This document shows, piece by piece, positions 6,093 through 10,322 of a stretch of DNA of 10,322 bases. Each line of letters opens with the position of its first letter. The first letter of the stretch is position 1. The stretch covers positions 1-10,322 of the forward strand of contig JBJOII010000143.1 in assembly GCA_046047235.1 (NCBI GenBank), given 5' to 3'. The position numbers and the translations under genes are program-made. This DNA comes from JBMTVN01 sp046047235. Lineage in GTDB: Bacteria > Verrucomicrobiota > Verrucomicrobiia > Limisphaerales > JAHDYP01. A model generated the notes under the pieces. It was not told where the DNA came from, did no database searches, and saw nothing but the letters and a program-made list of their open reading frames with translations.

Positions 6093-7300
6093 GACAACAC
6101 CTTGTTCGGTTCCACCCGCAACGCCTTCCAAATCCCCAGCACGCTCGCCAATACGGATATCACCACTACCACCCCGGCCAACGCCGCCAAATCCCCCGGC
6201 GTGATCAATACCCGCCTCGGAAACCGCGGAAACACCCACCCCCCCAAATACCACGCAATCCCAAAACCCAACATCCCCAACAACAACGCCTGCTGCAAAA
6301 TCAAACCCACAATCATCGAGTTCCGCGCCCCCATCAGCTTCAACATCGCAATGTCATGGATCTTGTCCAACGTCAGGGTATACAAAATCAACGCCATGAT
6401 GATCGTCGATATCACCACCAGCAATATCCGGAACAAACCAATCTGACGCCGCGCCTTGTCAATCATCCCGCGAATCAAAAAAGCCTCCTGATCATCCCGC
6501 GTGTGCACCGATACATCCGGCCACGCCGCCACCGCAGCCGCCACACCCCGCACATCCACCCCAGACTCCACCCGCACGGTCACCGCACTCACCATCGGCG
6601 GACCCAATGCCGGCACACCCGAAGACAGCCCTCCACCACGCTCCACCAAAACCGGCTGCACTCGACCCAGATCCATCCCCTGCGCCCGCGCCACCCGACC
6701 CGCCCGCTCCAGCCGGATGGTCTCCCCCGATAAATTAAACTGCACCGACTGCGCATCGCTCGTGGTCAGAAACGCCACTCCATCCCCACCCGAAGACACC
6801 ATCCCCTTCGTCACCCCCACCACTGTGTAGCTGTCCTTCCCCAGCTCCAAACGCTCCCCCAAAGCCAATCCCAGCGAGGCATCCGCAATCATCTCGTAAT
6901 GCGCCTGCCCCAATGCACGCCCCGCCACCAACGTCACCCATTCACCCCGATCCTCCGGCCAGGACAAACCATGGATGTTCATCCGCAAAGGACGCCCCTC
7001 ATGCTCCCGCTGCACGTTGTGCGAAACAAATGTCCGCGCAGTCGCCACCCCCGGCACCGCCCGCAACCGATGCTCCAAATTCGCCGGAACCCGCGAGATC
7101 TCCGCAAACGGACCCCGCGTCCCCTTCTGCACCACCCACAAGTCCGCCCCAATGTGATCCACCACGACCAGCGCATCATCAATCATCCCCCGGTAAATCC
7201 CGCTCATCCCCAGCACGATCATCAACAACAAGCCAATCCCCACCGCCGTCAGCAAAAACCGACCGCTGTTGTGCCGAATGTCCTGTGCCGCCAAGTTCAT
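6089..7300 (-). CDS. FtsX-like ABC transporter permease (MacB/DevC-type)
   Basis: This 403-residue inner-membrane permease has the four-helix FtsX/MacB plan: TM1 (about 14-36), a large periplasmic domain (about 37-285), then TM2 (about 289-311), TM3 (about 328-352) and TM4 (about 371-391). The segment KIHDIAMLKLMGA (313-325), after TM2, is the conserved cytoplasmic loop that contacts the ATPase. The periplasmic part includes GADLWVVQKGTRGPFAEISR (51-70), a signature I associate with DevC-like permeases. Such pumps do not carry substrate through the membrane helices; they drive export from the periplasm or outer leaflet. The ATG at 7300 overlaps the adaptor stop as ATGA, with AAAGGA about ten bases upstream, so coupling within the operon is likely. 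Family assignment is firm; substrate is unknown. Confidence 0.92.
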   Translation of the reverse strand: MNLAAQDIRHNSGRFLLTAVGIGLLLMIVLGMSGIYRGMIDDALVVVDHIGADLWVVQKGTRGPFAEISRVPANLEHRLRAVPGVATARTFVSHNVQREHEGRPLRMNIHGLSWPEDRGEWVTLVAGRALGQAHYEMIADASLGLALGERLELGKDSYTVVGVTKGMVSSGGDGVAFLTTSDAQSVQFNLSGETIRLERAGRVARAQGMDLGRVQPVLVERGGGLSSGVPALGPPMVSAVTVRVESGVDVRGVAAAVAAWPDVSVHTRDDQEAFLIRGMIDKARRQIGLFRILLVVISTIIMALILYTLTLDKIHDIAMLKLMGARNSMIVGLILQQALLLGMLGFGIAWYLGGWVFPRFPRRVLITPGDLAALAGVVVVISVLASVLGIWKALRVEPNKVLS

Positions 7301-8448
7301 GAGCGCTTGATCCTTTGCCCATCCACCAAGCCGCCACGCTTGCCCGGCATCACACCCACCACCACATCACCCTCCTCCAAACCACCCAATACCTCCACAC
7401 CTTTCAACCCGGTCAACCCTAACTCCAAACCCCTCCAATGAGCCCGCCCACGCTCAAATACAAACACCCCGGGCTCACCCTCCCGCCACCCCACAAACTG
7501 ACGCGGCAACAATAAAACCGACGCCTTCCTCGCCGTCTCGATGTAAACCTCACCCCGTTGCCCCACCGCCCAGTTCGAGGGTAATGCCTCCACTCGAACA
7601 TCCACCACAAACTCCCGCGTCTCCCGATCCGCCTCCCTCCCCAAACGAACCACCACACCCTCAAAACTCCGGCCCGGCTCCGACCGAAACACCACCCGCG
7701 CCACCTGCCCGGTCGCCAACCCCGCCATCGCACTCTCCCCCACCCACGCGGATAGCCAAAGTTCCTCCAACGAAACCAAGCGCATCACGGAACTCCCCGG
7801 CACCACCACATCCCCCGGATCCCGATCTCTCCGCACAATCAAACCCGCATACGGACTCACCAGCTCGGTGTAACCCAATCGCTCCCGCTCATACATCAGG
7901 CTCCGATCAGCCTTCACCACCTGCCGCTGCGCCTCCACGGTCGCCGCCTGTGCCCGACGTAAATCCGACTCCGCCACCCGCAACTGCTCCATCGCCTTGT
8001 CCCGGTCCGCCAGGGAACTCACCCCGTCCCGCAATAAATCCGAAACACGCTGATAATCCTGCTTCGCCTGCTCCTCCACCGCGGCAGCCCGCGCCTCGTC
8101 AATCTCCACCCGCTCCGCCGTCGCCTGCGCCGCTTCCAACGCCGCCTCCGCCACCGCAACCTGCTGCCTCAACTCGCTGTCGTCCAACCGCGCCAAAACC
8201 TGCCCGACCTCCACCTCATCACCCTGATCCACCAACACCTCCACCAACTGCTCCTGAATCCGCGGACTCACAGTCGTCGCCAGCTTCGCCTCCAAGGTCC
8301 CCGTCCCCATCACTTCCGCCACCAACAAACCTCTCCCAACCTCATGCGAAATCACCGGCACCGGTGCAAAACGCGTCTTGAATACCACAAACGCCACCAC
8401 CACCAGCACCACCACCCATTTCAATGCTCCACGCACCCGACGAGACAT
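7297..8448 (-). CDS. Periplasmic adaptor (HlyD/RND-type membrane fusion protein)
   Basis: This 383-residue adaptor links an inner-membrane pump to a TolC-type outer-membrane channel. A basic N-terminus and one TM helix (about 11-23) anchor it. The split lipoyl domain is visible as VSPRIQEQLVEVLVDQGDEV (60-79) and GYTELVSPYAGLIVRRDRDPG (192-212). Between them lies a long Ala/Glu/Arg/Gln-rich helical hairpin (about 97-190) that should form the coiled coil contacting the channel. The beta-barrel and membrane-proximal parts follow. ATG 8448 was chosen because the TM helix follows closely. The frame extends upstream to 8586, with GTG options such as 8487, but that stretch is mostly the divergent promoter region. 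No TolC gene is in the window, so the complex must borrow one. The order adaptor-permease-ATPase matches devBCA. Confidence 0.9.
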   Translation of the reverse strand: MSRRVRGALKWVVVLVVVAFVVFKTRFAPVPVISHEVGRGLLVAEVMGTGTLEAKLATTVSPRIQEQLVEVLVDQGDEVEVGQVLARLDDSELRQQVAVAEAALEAAQATAERVEIDEARAAAVEEQAKQDYQRVSDLLRDGVSSLADRDKAMEQLRVAESDLRRAQAATVEAQRQVVKADRSLMYERERLGYTELVSPYAGLIVRRDRDPGDVVVPGSSVMRLVSLEELWLSAWVGESAMAGLATGQVARVVFRSEPGRSFEGVVVRLGREADRETREFVVDVRVEALPSNWAVGQRGEVYIETARKASVLLLPRQFVGWREGEPGVFVFERGRAHWRGLELGLTGLKGVEVLGGLEEGDVVVGVMPGKRGGLVDGQRIKRS

Positions 8449-8550
8449 GCCCGGAGATCGCCTCAACTTGGATTCTGATTCAGCCACCCTCAAGCTGATC
8501 CCATACCTCACACAAAAGTTACAGGAGTTTCCCGACCAACCTCCCCCTCG

Positions 8551-8564
8551 TTGACCTAAGTCAA
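8551..8564. promoter_or_regulatory. Perfect inverted repeat, FNR/CRP-superfamily-like operator
   Basis: TTGAC and GTCAA flank four bases (CTAA) to make a perfect palindrome. It lies in the 143-base gap between the divergent exporter operon and the glycosidase, 27 bases before the glycosidase start. The layout TTGA(T/C)-N4-(A/G)TCAA is that of FNR, DNR and related CRP-superfamily sites. The left arm also resembles a -35 box, but I see no good -10 at 16-18 bases. The regulator is inferred only. Confidence 0.4.
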
Positions 8565-8591
8565 ATATCCTGTTCCCATAACCCAACCGCC

Positions 8592-9977
8592 GTGCGCCCC
8601 CACACCCTCATTCCAACTTGCCTCATCATCATCGCGTTCCAGCTCGCATGCTCCCCCGCAACTGGCGCTACAAACGCCCAAACACCACCCTCCCCTCACA
8701 ACTCCCGCTTCGGTCTCAATGTCTCCCAACCCTCCCTCGCGCCCCGACTACAAACTCTCGGCATCGGCTGGGTCCGCTTCGAAAACCTGAAATGGCCCTT
8801 CGTCTCCCCCGCACCCCACACCTACGCGTTCGATGGATCCGTCTCCCCCTGGCATGTCAATACCGACACCATCCTCCAAGCCTACCGCTCCAATAATCTC
8901 CAAATCCTCTCCTACATGTTCCTCACCCCGGAATGGGCCTCCACCGCACCGCCTGACACGCCAGCCAATCGCATCCTCACCTTCCCCCCCACCGATCCTG
9001 CACTCTTCGGCGAATTCTGCTTCCAAGTCGCCGCCCGCTACGGCAACACCTCCCACCCCGCAGAAAAACTCCTCACTCAGGACAAACAATCCGGCCTCGG
9101 CCTCGTCCATCACTTCGAAATGTGGAACGAACCCGGACTCAACCCCAGACCCGACGCCACCTGGGGCGGTTGGTCAGCCCCCCTCAAGGACTACTACCGC
9201 ATGATGCGCCACGGCGCTGAAGCCATCAAACAAGCCGACCCCACCGCCCAGGTCACCAGCGCAGGCTACGCCGGCATTGCCGTGGAAACTGTCGACCACC
9301 TCCGCACCTATACCTACCCCGATGGCAAACACCCGCTCGACTTCATCGATATCCTCAGCGTCCACTATTACTCCGGACTCGAACCCCCGGAAACCGCCCG
9401 GGGCGATGGCAACTCCCCATCCCCCAATGGCCTCACGCTAGAGTCCGGACTCAAAGCCCTCACCAGCTGGCGCGACCAACACGCTCCCAAACTCCCCATC
9501 TGGCTCACAGAAACCGGCTACGATTCCGCCGGCCCCTTCGGCACCACGGAAGACATTCAGGCCGCCCGCCTCCCACGCATGGTGATGCTCGCCCTCGCCT
9601 TCGGTATCGACAAAGTCTTCGTCTACCGCGAATCCGGATCCACCCCCACCAAACACGCCTGCTCCGGACTCCTCCGCAATGATCTTTCGGAAAAACCCTC
9701 CTGGACCACCTACGCTACCCTCCTCAACCAGTTCACTCACGTCCACGGCGGCGCCACACGTCTCCCACACCCCAACCCCAACGTCTGGCTGCTCCAATGG
9801 CAGTCCAACCACCATACCCTCATCACCGCATGGACCACCCAGGATACCACCCCGCTCCTCCTCGACCTCCCCGCCCACGCCATCACCAACGCCTTCGGCC
9901 AATCCCTCCCCACCCATAACACCACCCAACTCGAGCTCTCCACCTACCCTACCTATATCCATCAACCCCAGCAATAA
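8592..9977 (+). CDS. Secreted glycosidase, clan GH-A-like (GH39/GH5-type)
   Basis: The 461-residue protein starts at GTG 8592; no ATG fits before the signal. Its N-terminus has a hydrophobic core LIIIAFQLAC (11-20). Cleavage could be by signal peptidase I near ATGA (23-26), or lipidation at Cys20, though QLAC is a poor lipobox. The TIM-barrel core contains RFGLNVSQPSLAPRLQTLGI and GWVRFENLKWPF (59-70). EMWNEPG (176-182) has Glu180 as acid/base and PIWLTETGYDS (302-312) has Glu307 as nucleophile, the expected pair on strands 4 and 7 of clan GH-A retaining enzymes. A C-terminal beta-rich part (about 395-455) follows, as in GH39-like proteins. Codons end mostly in C, unlike the G-ending codons of the - strand genes. 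It is divergent from the exporter operon. Substrate is not deducible. Confidence 0.82.
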   Translation: MRPHTLIPTCLIIIAFQLACSPATGATNAQTPPSPHNSRFGLNVSQPSLAPRLQTLGIGWVRFENLKWPFVSPAPHTYAFDGSVSPWHVNTDTILQAYRSNNLQILSYMFLTPEWASTAPPDTPANRILTFPPTDPALFGEFCFQVAARYGNTSHPAEKLLTQDKQSGLGLVHHFEMWNEPGLNPRPDATWGGWSAPLKDYYRMMRHGAEAIKQADPTAQVTSAGYAGIAVETVDHLRTYTYPDGKHPLDFIDILSVHYYSGLEPPETARGDGNSPSPNGLTLESGLKALTSWRDQHAPKLPIWLTETGYDSAGPFGTTEDIQAARLPRMVMLALAFGIDKVFVYRESGSTPTKHACSGLLRNDLSEKPSWTTYATLLNQFTHVHGGATRLPHPNPNVWLLQWQSNHHTLITAWTTQDTTPLLLDLPAHAITNAFGQSLPTHNTTQLELSTYPTYIHQPQQ

Positions 9978-9992
9978 CCCCCAACCCACCCA

Positions 9993-10153
9993 CCCTCTCC
10001 CCTCTCCCATCTCCCTTTTTCAATATCCAATATCCAATATCCGATCCCCCATATCCGATCTACGACCTCCCATCTCCCATCTCCCATCTCCCATCTCCCA
10101 TCTCCCATATCCCACATCCCATCTACGATCTACGATCTACGATCTCCCATCCC
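9993..10153. repeat. Phase-perfect 7-bp tandem repeat array (island B)
   Basis: Twenty-three consecutive heptamers run without a phase slip: CCCTCTC twice, CCATCTC, CCTTTTT, CAATATC three times, CGATCCC, CCATATC, CGATCTA, CGACCTC, CCATCTC five times, CCATATC, CCACATC, CCATCTA, CGATCTA twice, CGATCTC and CCATCCC. The array fills the gap between two convergent genes. Base changes exist but no insertions or deletions, so the 7-bp spacing itself appears maintained or recently copied. Confidence 0.88.
10069..10120 (-). other. G-quadruplex-forming potential (i-motif on the + strand)
   Basis: Eight CCC tracts on the + strand start at 10069, 10076, 10083, 10090, 10097, 10104, 10111 and 10118, each separated by four bases. 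The - strand therefore reads GGG-N4 repeated, meeting the usual G3 N1-7 quadruplex rule with twice the tracts needed. It would lie in any read-through RNA from the - strand gene at 10163-10322. Confidence 0.6.
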
Positions 10154-10162
10154 CCCCACCCC

Positions 10163-10322
10163 TTAACCCTCCACCGCCGCGGCCAACACCAACGCCCCCA
10201 CCGGCACCGCATCCTCCGCCAAGCTGGCCAACACCACCTCCGGCCCCGGCCTGAACGCCTCCATCACCATCCCCGGCAACCGCTCCGCCACCGCCGCCCG
10301 CAAAGGCTCACCCAATAACGCC
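10163..10322 (-). CDS. Probable C-terminus of a ROK-family protein (5' end outside window)
   Basis: Fifty-three codons are open from the window edge to a TAA at 10163-10165, ending LAEDAVPVGALVLAAAVEG. ROK-family sugar kinases and repressors typically end in a segment where a short strand is followed by a Gly-Ala-rich helix (pattern G-DA-G-GAA-LA), and this resembles it. The codons end mostly in G or C, as in the other - strand genes. Catalytic and nucleotide-binding motifs of a ROK protein would lie outside the window, so kinase and regulator cannot be separated and the family call is tentative. It converges on the glycosidase, with the heptamer array in between. Confidence 0.5.
   Translation of the reverse strand, partial: ALLGEPLRAAVAERLPGMVMEAFRPGPEVVLASLAEDAVPVGALVLAAAVEG

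Noticed and set aside
7584..8381. + strand open frame of 265 codons opposite the adaptor gene
   Set aside because: It encodes almost only Pro, Ser, Ala and Thr, typical of a shadow frame. The - strand protein has clear adaptor domains.
8551..8580. Sigma-70 promoter with TTGACC as the -35 box
   Set aside because: Bases at the expected -10 distance read TCCCAT or CCCATA, a poor match, so no promoter was called.
8449..8586. N-terminal extension of the adaptor protein
   Set aside because: The added residues are Cys/Gly-rich and would fill nearly the whole divergent promoter region. The TM anchor follows ATG 8448 directly.
9438..10010. - strand open frame opposite the glycosidase
   Set aside because: Gly/Val/Glu-rich shadow. 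The + strand frame has a signal sequence and both catalytic Glu motifs.
9993..10153. CRISPR array
   Set aside because: Units are 7 bp with no spacers of constant length and no cas genes nearby.
9679..10254. + strand open frame running through the glycosidase end and heptamer array
   Set aside because: It is out of frame with the glycosidase and then translates the repeat into ISNI/ISHL-type strings, with no sign of a protein.

Overview
The window looks like chromosomal DNA of a GC-rich Gram-negative bacterium, most likely of the Verrucomicrobiota or a related PVC lineage. The evidence is a prepilin-like protein with the G-FTLIE processing site and a C-terminal DG motif, an OprP/OprO-type porin with a leading coiled coil and Pro-rich linker, lipoproteins and secreted glycosidases, and dispersed short repeats between genes. 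The taxonomic call is inference. No rRNA, tRNA, CRISPR array, integrase or transposase is visible.

Layout. 1-683 (-): partial prepilin-like pseudopilin, coupled by an ATGA overlap to an unknown lipoprotein (680-1684, -). 1755-2483 (-): N-formylglutamate amidohydrolase-family protein. 2479-2691: repeat island of 7-bp units and two palindromes that reaches into the 3' end of the next gene. 2656-3687 (-): secreted clan GH-A-like glycosidase. 3849-5359 (+): phosphate-selective-type porin broken by a one-base frameshift near 4672-4682. 5373-8448 (-): three-gene operon for a DevBCA-like ABC exporter (adaptor, FtsX-like permease, ATPase), joined by two ATGA overlaps and convergent with the porin. 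8592-9977 (+): second secreted GH-A-like glycosidase, divergent from the exporter operon. 9993-10153: a long, phase-perfect heptamer array with G-quadruplex potential on the - strand. 10163-10322 (-): probable C-terminus of a ROK-family protein.

The two exported glycosidases, the outer-membrane porin and the possible ROK protein suggest glycan handling at the cell envelope. The exporter could move a lipid or small molecule out to the outer membrane through a TolC partner encoded elsewhere. No gene in the window fixes a substrate, so this functional link is tentative.

The most unusual signal is not a gene. It is the family of 7-bp repeats, present as two related islands in the same orientation. 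One island supplies the stop codon and last residues of a glycosidase, and the start context of the neighbouring hydrolase. The + strand is also strikingly C-rich whichever way the genes run, so genes on the two strands use very different third codon positions.
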